The translations under genes were made by a program, and so were the position numbers. Shown piece after piece: positions 24,479-31,558 of a DNA stretch of 35,345 nucleotides. The stretch covers positions 1-35,345 of the forward strand of contig JAIQEZ010000044.1 of NCBI GenBank assembly GCA_020073545.1, in the 5' to 3' direction. Numbering within the stretch: position 1 is the stretch's first letter; every line of letters starts with the position of its first letter. The notes beneath the pieces were generated by a model that saw only the letters and a program-made list of their open reading frames with translations, had not been told where the DNA came from and searched no databases. The DNA comes from Terriglobia bacterium (GTDB taxonomy: Bacteria; Acidobacteriota; Terriglobia; UBA7540).

Positions 24479-24977
24479 GGAGAGGAAAACCCACAGGCCA
24501 GCGCGAGGGACGGCCTTTCTAAACGTTCGTCGAGAAACGTCACCGGGATGTCATCCTAAGCCCGGCATTAAGATCGGCGAACCTTCGGCGCAATGGCGGC
24601 CCCCGCGAGTTATTCAAGAATCAGCTAGGCCATGAGTCAGAAGTCCGCTGGCAGAGTTTCGCTTCGGGGGTCGGTTCCGCAGCCCCGGTAGGGGCGCAAG
24701 ATCGTAGCCCAGGGCCTCCCTTGACCCGCCGTGCGCGGGCGCGAGCCCTGGGAGACGGAGCCCTCACCCTGCCTTCGGTACCCCTCTCCCGTCGGCCCGC
24801 CGCCCGAAGGCTCTGCCCAAAGTTTCCGCAACACCTGCTGGTCTCTGGGCCGCAGGGCGGGCGGGAGAGGGGACGGGGGTGAGGGAGGAACTCGCTGACC
24901 CGCGGCTCACGCCGTGGGCTACCTTCTTTCGCCCGCTACGCGGGCTGACCTCAGTAACGAACTTCTGACTCAGGACA
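24479..24977. other. Intergenic region dominated by a MITE-like repeat
   Basis: There is no supported gene between accD and folC. The stretch 24633-24972 is a structured repeat unit, annotated separately. The remaining 150 nt next to folC shows no recognisable element or promoter. Confidence 0.5.
24633..24972. repeat. MITE-like 340-nt element with 15-bp terminal inverted repeats
   Basis: The ends are TGAGTCAGAAGTCCG (24633-24647) and its complement CGAACTTCTGACTCA (24958-24972), with one mismatch in 15. Inside are a CCCAGGGC / GCCCTGGG hairpin (24708-24715 with 24745-24752) and a long imperfect stem pairing CCCTCACCC with GGGTGAGGG and CCCCTCTCCCG with CGGGAGAGGGG (about 24761-24885). A GC hairpin of the CCCACGGC-type word lies near the right end. 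No open frame in it resembles a protein. It lies directly after the accD stop. Confidence 0.65.
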
Positions 24978-25829
24978 CTAGGAGTCCCACGCTCGCATCA
25001 GGCGAAAGGCGCGCGCGATAAAGCTCTTCACGTCTTTACGAGGGACAATGGCGTCAACCATGCCGTGTTCCAGAAGAAACTCGGCGCGCTGGAACCCTTC
25101 GGGCAACTTCTGGCGGATGGTCTGTTCGATGACGCGCGGGCCTGCGAAGCCAATGAGCGCACCCGGTTCGGCGATGTTCAGGTCTCCCAGCATGGCATAG
25201 CTGGCGGTGACGCCGCCGGTGGTAGGATCAGTGAGCACGGAGATGTAGGGCTTGCGCGCCTCGTCCAGGCGGGCGAGCGCCGAGCAGATCTTGGTCATCT
25301 GCATCAGGCTGATGGCGCCTTCCATCATGCGCGCGCCGCCGGAGCAGGACACGATCACCAGCGGTAGTTTCTTCTTGATGCAGAGGTCGATGGCGCGCGT
25401 CACCTTCTCGCCCACCACCGCGCCCATGCTGCCGCCCACGAACTGAAACTCCATGCCACAGATGATGGCGGGCTTGCCCTCGATCAGCCCTTCGCCGGTC
25501 AGCAAGGCGTCCTTCATGCCGGTCACTTTTTCGGCATGCCTCAGGCGGTCGCGGTAAGCCTTGGTGTCTTTGAATTGCAGCGGGTCGGTGGAGGCGAGCC
25601 GCGCGTCGTGCTCCGTGTAACGGCCGTCGTCAAACAGCATCTCCAGCCGCGCATGCGAACCCAGTTTGAAATGATGACCACACTTGGGGCAACACTGCAG
25701 GTTGGCTTCCAGATCCTTTTTCCAGAGGATCTGCTTGCACCCGTCGCATTTCACCCAAAGGCCTTCGGTCTGGACGCGTTTCTCCTTGGGTGTTTCCAGC
25801 GGCTGCTTCTCTTTGTGGAACCAAGTCAT
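24978..25829 (-). CDS. accD: Acetyl-CoA carboxylase carboxyltransferase subunit beta
   Basis: AccD with AccA transfers the carboxyl group from biotin to acetyl-CoA. ATG 25829 gives 283 residues starting MTWFHKEKQPLE; a longer frame exists, but its extra residues are translated from palindrome F. The N-terminal zinc ribbon is Cys28-x2-Cys31 and Cys47-x2-Cys50. The crotonase-like core shows TGEGLIEGKPAIICGMEFQFVGGSMGAVVGEKVTRAIDLC, VSCSGGARMMEGAISLMQM and LTDPTTGGVTASYAMLGDLNIAEPGALIGFAGPRVIEQTIRQKLPEGFQRAEFLLEHGMVD. No accA is in the window. Start context has only a weak ribosome site. Confidence 0.96.
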   Translation of the reverse strand: MTWFHKEKQPLETPKEKRVQTEGLWVKCDGCKQILWKKDLEANLQCCPKCGHHFKLGSHARLEMLFDDGRYTEHDARLASTDPLQFKDTKAYRDRLRHAEKVTGMKDALLTGEGLIEGKPAIICGMEFQFVGGSMGAVVGEKVTRAIDLCIKKKLPLVIVSCSGGARMMEGAISLMQMTKICSALARLDEARKPYISVLTDPTTGGVTASYAMLGDLNIAEPGALIGFAGPRVIEQTIRQKLPEGFQRAEFLLEHGMVDAIVPRKDVKSFIARAFRLMRAWDS

Positions 25830-25833
25830 AGGA

Positions 25834-25929
25834 ATTGATTCATTGAGTGATTTTGTGATCGAGTGATTTAGCGATTGGCTGATTGAGCCGACGCTAGGAA
25901 TCTCTGCGCTTTTCAATCACTCAATCACT
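25834..25929. repeat. Octamer palindrome F, between cobalamin adenosyltransferase gene and accD
   Basis: It has the same architecture as the heptamer palindromes but with an 8-nt period. Six left-arm octamers run from 25834 to 25881, with words such as ATTGATTC, ATTGAGTG and ATCGAGTG. The right arm has two exact CAATCACT units at 25914-25929. A perfect 11-bp inverted pair lies at 25842-25852 and 25915-25925. It begins five bases from the accD start and ends 22 nt before the stop of the upstream gene. Confidence 0.82.
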
Positions 25930-25951
25930 AAATGGCCCGACCACCCGATCT

Positions 25952-26497
25952 TTAGTATTCTATCCCTCGCTGAGCGAGGATGCCTTTCTGATACGGATGC
26001 TTCACTTCGCGCATTTCGGTGACCAGGTCGGCAATCTCTAGGAGCGCAGGATGGGCGTTCCGGCCGGTCAGAATCACGTGCTCCATTTCCGGTTTCTTCT
26101 GCAAGGTTTCCACCACCGGCTCCGGCGCCAACATCTTGTAGCTGATGGCGTAGTTGATCTCGTCCAGGATCACCAGGTCGTACCGCCCACCCAAGATCTC
26201 CCCACTTGCGAACTGCCAGGCGTCTTCGACGCGCCGCACGTCTTCCGGATCGGGTTTTTCCGCGCCGACCTTCACGAACCCACGGCCCATGGGCAGGATC
26301 TTGAAGCGCTCCTCGCCCAGCATCTCCGCCGCGTCCAGCTCGCCATAATGCCACGAACCCTTGATGAATTGTACCATCAAGACCTTCAACCCTTGTCCCA
26401 CCGCACGAAATGCCATTCCCAGGGCGGCCGTCGTCTTCCCCTTGCCAGGGCCCGTGTGGACGATGATTAACCCTTTTCGGTCTTCTGGCAAGCGCAC
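25952..26497 (-). CDS. cobO: Cob(I)alamin adenosyltransferase, CobA/BtuR type
   Basis: This P-loop enzyme transfers the adenosyl group of ATP to cob(I)alamin or corrinoids. The 181-residue protein has GPGKGKTT at 16-23, ALGMAFRAVGQGLKVLMVQFIKGSW, YGELDAAEML, the Walker B-like YDLVILDEINYAISY, and VILTGRNAHPALLEIADLVTEMREVKHPYQKGI, all characteristic of the CobA/CobO/BtuR family. It starts at GTG 26497 with a weak ribosome site. No other cobalamin gene or riboswitch is visible nearby, so it probably serves salvage or a distant pathway. Confidence 0.93.
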   Translation of the reverse strand: MRLPEDRKGLIIVHTGPGKGKTTAALGMAFRAVGQGLKVLMVQFIKGSWHYGELDAAEMLGEERFKILPMGRGFVKVGAEKPDPEDVRRVEDAWQFASGEILGGRYDLVILDEINYAISYKMLAPEPVVETLQKKPEMEHVILTGRNAHPALLEIADLVTEMREVKHPYQKGILAQRGIEY

Positions 26498-26519
26498 CTC
26501 GGTCTTTTCGGCTTACGTA

Positions 26520-26582
26520 GCACGGCCATCCTGGCCGTGCGCACGGGCAGGACCCCGATAGATGGGGGCGGGTCCCCCGTGC
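26520..26582. repeat. Two tandem hairpins between rlmH and the adenosyltransferase gene
   Basis: The first is a perfect 9-bp stem with a 3-nt loop (26520-26528 with 26532-26540). The second pairs GCACGGG and GGACC (from 26541) with GGTCC and CCCGTGC (ending 26582). Together they nearly fill the 89-nt spacer. There is no adjacent T-run, so this looks more like a repeat or RNA-processing site than a terminator. Confidence 0.55.
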
Positions 26583-26586
26583 CACC

Positions 26587-27051
26587 TTAGCGCGGGTAAG
26601 GGAAGCCCCGCAAGATCGTGAAACCGCGATAGATCTGCTCGAGCAAGAGTGTCCGTGCCCAGTCGCGTGTCAAGGTCATGCGGGAAAGCGCCAGCAAGAC
26701 ATTGGCCTCCCGGCGGAAGGCCGCGGAAAATCCGTCCGGCCCTCCAACCAGGAAGGCCAGCTCGCGCGTGCCGCGCAAGGCTTCCTGGCCCAGCCACTCT
26801 GCGAATTCCTCGGAAGTCCGCTCGCGCCCCCGCTCGTCGAGGAGGACTTTCGTTGCGCCGCGCAGTTTTTCGAGTAGCGCCCGTTCCGCACTCGTCAGTC
26901 CCGGCTTGCGGCCCTGGCTGGCGCCGCGGACGGGCGGAAGCTCCTGCAAGACCAAGCCGGTAAAGTGTTCGATGCGGCTCGCCAAATCCTGCTGGAGGGC
27001 CCGCAAGTGCGCGTCCTTGGTTCTGCCTTCCCAGAGAACTCGAATGCGCAT
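26587..27051 (-). CDS. rlmH: 23S rRNA pseudouridine-1915 N3-methyltransferase RlmH
   Basis: RlmH is a SPOUT-fold methyltransferase acting on 23S rRNA helix 69. The 154-residue protein contains LDERGRERTSEEFAEWL, LAFLVGGPDGFSAAFRR (the SAM-binding knot strand with GGPDG) and LSRMTLTRDWARTLLLEQIYRGFTILRGFPYPR. The family normally ends in a HPYH(K/R) motif; here the end is GFPYPR, so the usual terminal His is replaced by Pro. Otherwise length and motifs fit. It lies downstream of rsfS across palindrome G. The rsfS-rlmH order is common in bacteria. Confidence 0.92.
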   Translation of the reverse strand: MRIRVLWEGRTKDAHLRALQQDLASRIEHFTGLVLQELPPVRGASQGRKPGLTSAERALLEKLRGATKVLLDERGRERTSEEFAEWLGQEALRGTRELAFLVGGPDGFSAAFRREANVLLALSRMTLTRDWARTLLLEQIYRGFTILRGFPYPR

Positions 27052-27060
27052 GGCTCAAAA

Positions 27061-27173
27061 ACAGTGACAGGTGATGAGTGACAAGTGACGAGCAAGAATC
27101 GTTTGGCGCAGCCATTTGAGGGTTCAGCTTCCTTGCTGGTCGCTTATCACCCTTCACTCGTCACTTGTCACTG
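27061..27173. repeat. Heptamer palindrome G, between rsfS and rlmH
   Basis: The left arm is five heptamers from 27061 to 27095, with words such as ACAGTGA, TGAGTGA and CAAGTGA. The right arm is five from 27139 to 27173, with words such as ATCACCC, TTCACTC and GTCACTT. An 8-bp end pair CAGTGACA / TGTCACTG frames it. The element fills nearly the whole spacer between the rsfS stop (27178) and the rlmH start (27051). It is the same word class as palindrome A. Confidence 0.88.
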
Positions 27174-27177
27174 CTCT

Positions 27178-27519
27178 TCACCCTTCCGTCGCCGGCAGGC
27201 GCGGCGCGTTTTTCCAAAGTCGCTCCAGGTCGTAGAAGTGCCGCGCACGCTCGGAAAAAATGTGGACGACAAAATTCAGGTAGTCAACCAAGATCCACTC
27301 CGCCTGGGTGTAGCCTTCCACGTGGGTTGGCGCGTGCCCGGATTTCTTCAGTTTCTCGAGGATGGCATCACAAATCGCCTGGGTATGGCGGGTGGAGGTG
27401 CCCGTGCAAATCAGGAAATAACTGGTGAACGAGCAACTTCCCCCCAGATCCAAGACGCTCAAGTCCAGAGCTTTGCGATCCTGGGCGGCCCAGACCGCTT
27501 CGCGCAGTTGTGGTGTCAT
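27178..27519 (-). CDS. rsfS: Ribosome silencing factor RsfS
   Basis: RsfS binds L14 and blocks subunit joining under starvation. The 113-residue protein shows the family motif set: KALDLSVLDLGG, FTSYFLICTGTSTRHTQAICDAI, and HVEGYTQAEWILVDYLNFVVHIFSERARHFYDLERLW. Its ATG overlaps the nadD stop as ATGA, a standard translationally coupled nadD-rsfS arrangement. Length is normal. Confidence 0.95.
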   Translation of the reverse strand: MTPQLREAVWAAQDRKALDLSVLDLGGSCSFTSYFLICTGTSTRHTQAICDAILEKLKKSGHAPTHVEGYTQAEWILVDYLNFVVHIFSERARHFYDLERLWKNAPRLPATEG

Positions 27520-28193
27520 CGCTTCAAACGTCTCCGGGTAGCGCCGGGACGGTACAAACCCTCCTTCAGAATGTATTCTTCCACAAGCGGGGGAACAAGG
27601 CCAGTCATCGCCTGGCGAGCGCGGACCGCCTGCCGGATGTCGCGCGAGGCGACGGGGGCGTCCACTCCACCCAGGATGTGGATGGCGCCGTGACGCAACC
27701 CGATTGTCCCGGCCCCCGGCGAGAGGCGCCGCGACGACCGCAGGTCCGGCGGCGCCACCTTCCGGATGGCGCTTGCGTCGAAGCCGGGCCGCGACACGAC
27801 AATGAATTCGACCGAGTCGAGCAAGCGGCGGAATTCTTTCCAGAGCGGCAGATCGAGGAAAGCATCCACGCCCAGCAGAAAGTAGAGGCGGTCAGTGCGG
27901 CGCAGCTTCCGCTCGATCGCGCGCACTGTGTCGATGGAGTAGCGCGGCGAGCCGTCCGCGGTCGGCGCCTCAATCGTCGAGGGGGTCAAGCCCGGCTCTC
28001 CGGCGCAGGCCAGCGACACCATCGCGTAGCGTTGAGCATAATCCGTGAGGTGATCGTGAGTCTTGTGGGGCGGGTTGCCGGTCGGAATGAAAAGAACTTT
28101 GTCCAGGCGGAAGCGGCGCCGCGCCGCGCGCGCCGCCGCCAGGTGCCCGGCGTGGACAGGATCGAACGTTCCCCCGAAAAGTGCGATGTTCAC
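27516..28193 (-). CDS. nadD: Nicotinate-nucleotide adenylyltransferase
   Basis: NadD adenylates nicotinate mononucleotide in NAD synthesis. The 225-residue protein starts at GTG 28193. It has the nucleotidyltransferase signature GGTFDPVHAGH at 7-17 with both His residues, FIPTGNPPHKTH, YSIDTVRAIERKLRRTDRLYFLLGVDAFLDLPLWKEF, and a C-terminal VASRDIRQAV in place of the usual SSTxIR. The segment between LDSVEFIVVSRPGF and the C-terminal motif is Arg-rich and slightly longer than usual. It overlaps rsfS by 4 nt. Confidence 0.94.
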   Translation of the reverse strand: MNIALFGGTFDPVHAGHLAAARAARRRFRLDKVLFIPTGNPPHKTHDHLTDYAQRYAMVSLACAGEPGLTPSTIEAPTADGSPRYSIDTVRAIERKLRRTDRLYFLLGVDAFLDLPLWKEFRRLLDSVEFIVVSRPGFDASAIRKVAPPDLRSSRRLSPGAGTIGLRHGAIHILGGVDAPVASRDIRQAVRARQAMTGLVPPLVEEYILKEGLYRPGATRRRLKR

Positions 28194-28286
28194 CGCTTGG
28201 CAAGTCCTCGTACAGGGTGATCGAAAATCTGCAGTTGGGCCGGGGCTTGCCCCGGCCTCGACACAGGCCGGCCCAAGGGTTGGCCC

Positions 28287-29495
<1,209 letters not shown>

Positions 29496-29576
29496 CTACT
29501 GAACCCTCACCGCAGATGCTCGCGGAGAGACCACCGCGTCCTTTCGGAAAGAAGCCGGAATGGCCAAAAACAACTA

Positions 29577-29616
29577 AAGCGGTGAGGCGCGTTTTTCCGC
29601 TCCGCCCCCACCGCTT
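29577..29616 (-). terminator. Probable terminator after rpmA
   Basis: On the minus strand AAGCGGTG (29616-29609) pairs perfectly with CACCGCTT (29584-29577). A T-rich run including GTTTTT follows within about ten bases. It lies directly after the rpmA stop at 29623 and would end the rplU-rpmA transcript. Confidence 0.55.
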
Positions 29617-29622
29617 CAAGGA

Positions 29623-29886
29623 TTAATTCGTTGATGGGACCAGGATGCTCACGAACCGGCCCAGGCGGCCTTTGTCCTCAAAGCGCACCACGCCCGAAAC
29701 CTTGGCGTACAGCGTGTCGTCTTTGCCGAGGCCGACGTTCTCCCCGGGCTTCAAAGGCGAGCCGCGCTGGCGAACCAGAATCGAGCCGCCCGAGACGAAC
29801 TGGCCGTCAAAGCGCTTCACGCCCAGGCGCTGGGCGTTGGAGTCGCGCCCGTTGCGGGATGTTCCCTGACCTTTCTTGTGTGCCAT
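29623..29886 (-). CDS. rpmA: 50S ribosomal protein L27
   Basis: This 87-residue protein starts at ATG 29886 behind AAGGA. It has the L27 signature [42 protein letters not shown], then [24 protein letters not shown]. The N-terminal residues begin directly at MAHKKG, so no cleavable prepeptide is present. rplU-rpmA-obgE is a conserved order. Confidence 0.97.
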   Translation of the reverse strand: MAHKKGQGTSRNGRDSNAQRLGVKRFDGQFVSGGSILVRQRGSPLKPGENVGLGKDDTLYAKVSGVVRFEDKGRLGRFVSILVPSTN

Positions 29887-29916
29887 ATCAGAATTCCTTT
29901 GGACGCCAGAGAGTTG

Positions 29917-30228
29917 TTACGCCGTAACGATGTCCTGAATCAGAACCTCGCTGAAGGGCTGGCGATGGCCCAGCGTGCGGCGGTACTGCTTCTTGCGCTT
30001 GTACTTCAGCACGCGCACTTTGGAAGCGCGATCGTTGCGCAGAATCGTCCCCTTCACCTTGGCGTTCGCGACCAACGGTGAGCCCACTGCGAGTTTTTCC
30101 TTGCGCACCGCAAATACGTGGTTGAACTCGACCGTCGAGCCCGGGTCGCCCGCCACGCGCTCTACGCGGATGACGTCACCCGGAGAGACTTTGTATTGCT
30201 TCCCGCCTGCGCGGAAGATAGCGTACAT
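29917..30228 (-). CDS. rplU: 50S ribosomal protein L21
   Basis: This 103-residue protein starts at ATG 30228 behind GAGGAG. Hallmarks are YAIFRAGGKQYKVSPGDVIRVERV, FNHVFAVRKEKLAVGSPLVANAKVKGTILRNDRASKVRVLKYKRKKQYRRTLGHRQPFSEVLIQDI. It is the first gene of the rplU-rpmA pair. No upstream promoter hexamers were recognised with confidence. Confidence 0.97.
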   Translation of the reverse strand: MYAIFRAGGKQYKVSPGDVIRVERVAGDPGSTVEFNHVFAVRKEKLAVGSPLVANAKVKGTILRNDRASKVRVLKYKRKKQYRRTLGHRQPFSEVLIQDIVTA

Positions 30229-30976
30229 AGATTTTCTTTCTCCTCATTCGCGGAAACACCCATTATACGAACCGGCAGCAAAAACTGTCAACGAAATGCT
30301 CACGCGGGGAGTGTCCTAAATCTGGCGGAGTGAATTCGAGACAGGGGGTCGGACCTTTAGATCTGACGATTGCCAAAACCTCAAACGGGGCCTTTAGGCC
30401 CTAAAGCTTCAGGGGTAAAGCCCCCGACTGGGCGCCGGCCGATCGTGTCGGAGCTAAACCTCCGCCCCCTAGCCAACTCCATGGGGCGAAGTCCCTCAAA
30501 TCAGGGCGCTACCCTCACGCCCGGTTTGCCAAAGCTGATGGGGGTCGCCACCCAAACGGCCAAATGAGTCGCTACCCCCATGGCCATAGACCAAACCACA
30601 GAAGTTACTGTCGTCAACCCGCCAACTTGGTCCAAGACCCACCGTCCAGACAGGTCGACGGTCATTGCTCCTATGTTGTTGATGTGTTGGGGGTTAAGGA
30701 GCCATGAGGTGCAATGCAGCCACCCGAATGGCGCGCCTCGGGTTCAGGCAGTGTAACCAAAAGAGGACAATTCTGGCAGCCCCCCTGTCGATTCTGCCCT
30801 TTCCGTCGGCTTCTGGCTGTTGTCGGTGGCCTCTCGGGTGTTGGATTCCGCCTGGACCCCACCTAGTGGGGCCGTCGGGCAGTTTCTGAATGGGTGCTGG
30901 ACGCGCTTTGGCACCATATGTGCTCGGAATACAGCGGGTAGGTGCGCGCTTCCTGTGGGGGCGAGAGGGGGGGTTC
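30229..30976. other. Long intergenic region with a mini-hairpin array and possible mobile-element debris
   Basis: There is no supported gene in this 748-nt stretch. The part at 30385-30530 is a tandem array of short hairpins, annotated separately. The part around 30536-30580 shares an 11-nt word (ATTTGGCCGTT on the reverse strand) and general layout with 35052-35103 near the right end, so both may derive from the same mobile element. A CCCCAC / GTGGGG hairpin with a 3-nt loop lies at 30857-30871. Minus-strand open frames here have no protein-like features. Confidence 0.45.
30385..30530. repeat. Tandem array of short GC hairpins with AAA/GAA-type loops
   Basis: At least four consecutive small stem-loops are visible: GGGCCTTTAGGCCC, GGGGTAAAGCCCC, GGAGCTAAACCTCC and GGGGCGAAGTCCC. 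Each has a 4-5 bp stem of complementary G and C runs and a short A-containing loop. They recur about every 25-50 nt. The style resembles dispersed GC hairpin repeats known from some soil bacteria, but the family is not identified here. Confidence 0.5.
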
Positions 30977-31504
30977 ATGCGAAAGACTCTGATTTTCTTG
31001 CCGCTCTTGATCTTGCCGGTACAAGCCTTGGCTCAGCAGACACCCAAAGTGGAAGTGTTTGGCGGCTACTCATACCTGATGGCGGACATAAACGGCTCCA
31101 GCTTCCATCTCCAGGGTGTTAACTTCTCGGTAGCGGAGAATGTGAACTCCTGGTTCGGCGGCGCCTTGGACTTCAGCAGCCACTTCACGACTGAGGCTGG
31201 GTTCAAGACCAACACCGAATCCTTGACGTACGGCCCGGTGTTCTCCTATCGTAAACATCCGAAGGTAGTTCCCTTCGGCCACGCCCTTCTGGGCGCTGCA
31301 CGGGGCAGTCCGGAGTACCTCAGTATCTCGAACCCGGGATTCTGCTTTGGGGTGTTGGCGGGCGGCGGCGTGGATGTGAAGATCAGCAGCCACGCAGCTT
31401 TGCGCCTATTCCAGGCGGACTACCTCCTGACCCGCTTTGGCGCCCGCCGGCAGGACAATCTCCGGCTTTCGGCTGGTATCGTCCTTCGCTTTGGAAAGAA
31501 GTAA
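30977..31504 (+). CDS. Outer-membrane beta-barrel protein (OmpA-like barrel fold)
   Basis: This 175-residue protein starts at ATG 30977 behind a G-rich ribosome site. The signal peptide MRKTLIFLPLLILPVQALAQ is cleaved after ALA. The mature chain begins VEVFGGYSYLMADINGSS, the typical first strand of small eight-stranded barrels. Alternating strands follow: GGALDFSSHFT, LTYGPVFSYRK, VVPFGHALLGAARG, FGVLAGGGVDVKIS, ALRLFQADYLLTRFGARRQDNLRLSAGIVLRFG. The last residues are basic. The ligand and role are unknown. It lies upstream of the second TonB-like gene in the same orientation. Confidence 0.8.
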   Translation: MRKTLIFLPLLILPVQALAQQTPKVEVFGGYSYLMADINGSSFHLQGVNFSVAENVNSWFGGALDFSSHFTTEAGFKTNTESLTYGPVFSYRKHPKVVPFGHALLGAARGSPEYLSISNPGFCFGVLAGGGVDVKISSHAALRLFQADYLLTRFGARRQDNLRLSAGIVLRFGKK

Positions 31505-31558
31505 ACAGTTTCCGGGTCCGGTCGTGGAACCCATTGACAATGGCGAGGTCCGAGCGAA

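Noticed and set aside
25830-25916. N-terminal extension of AccD
   Set aside because: The extra residues are a translation of octamer palindrome F, and the AccD zinc-ribbon layout fits a start at 25829.
26498-26586. Cobalamin riboswitch upstream of the adenosyltransferase gene
   Set aside because: The spacer is only 89 nt and holds two simple hairpins; no B12-box-like sequence was recognised.
30694-30978. Minus-strand open frame in the long intergenic region
   Set aside because: Pro/Arg-rich with no ribosome site, no domain and no start context; likely chance in GC-rich DNA.
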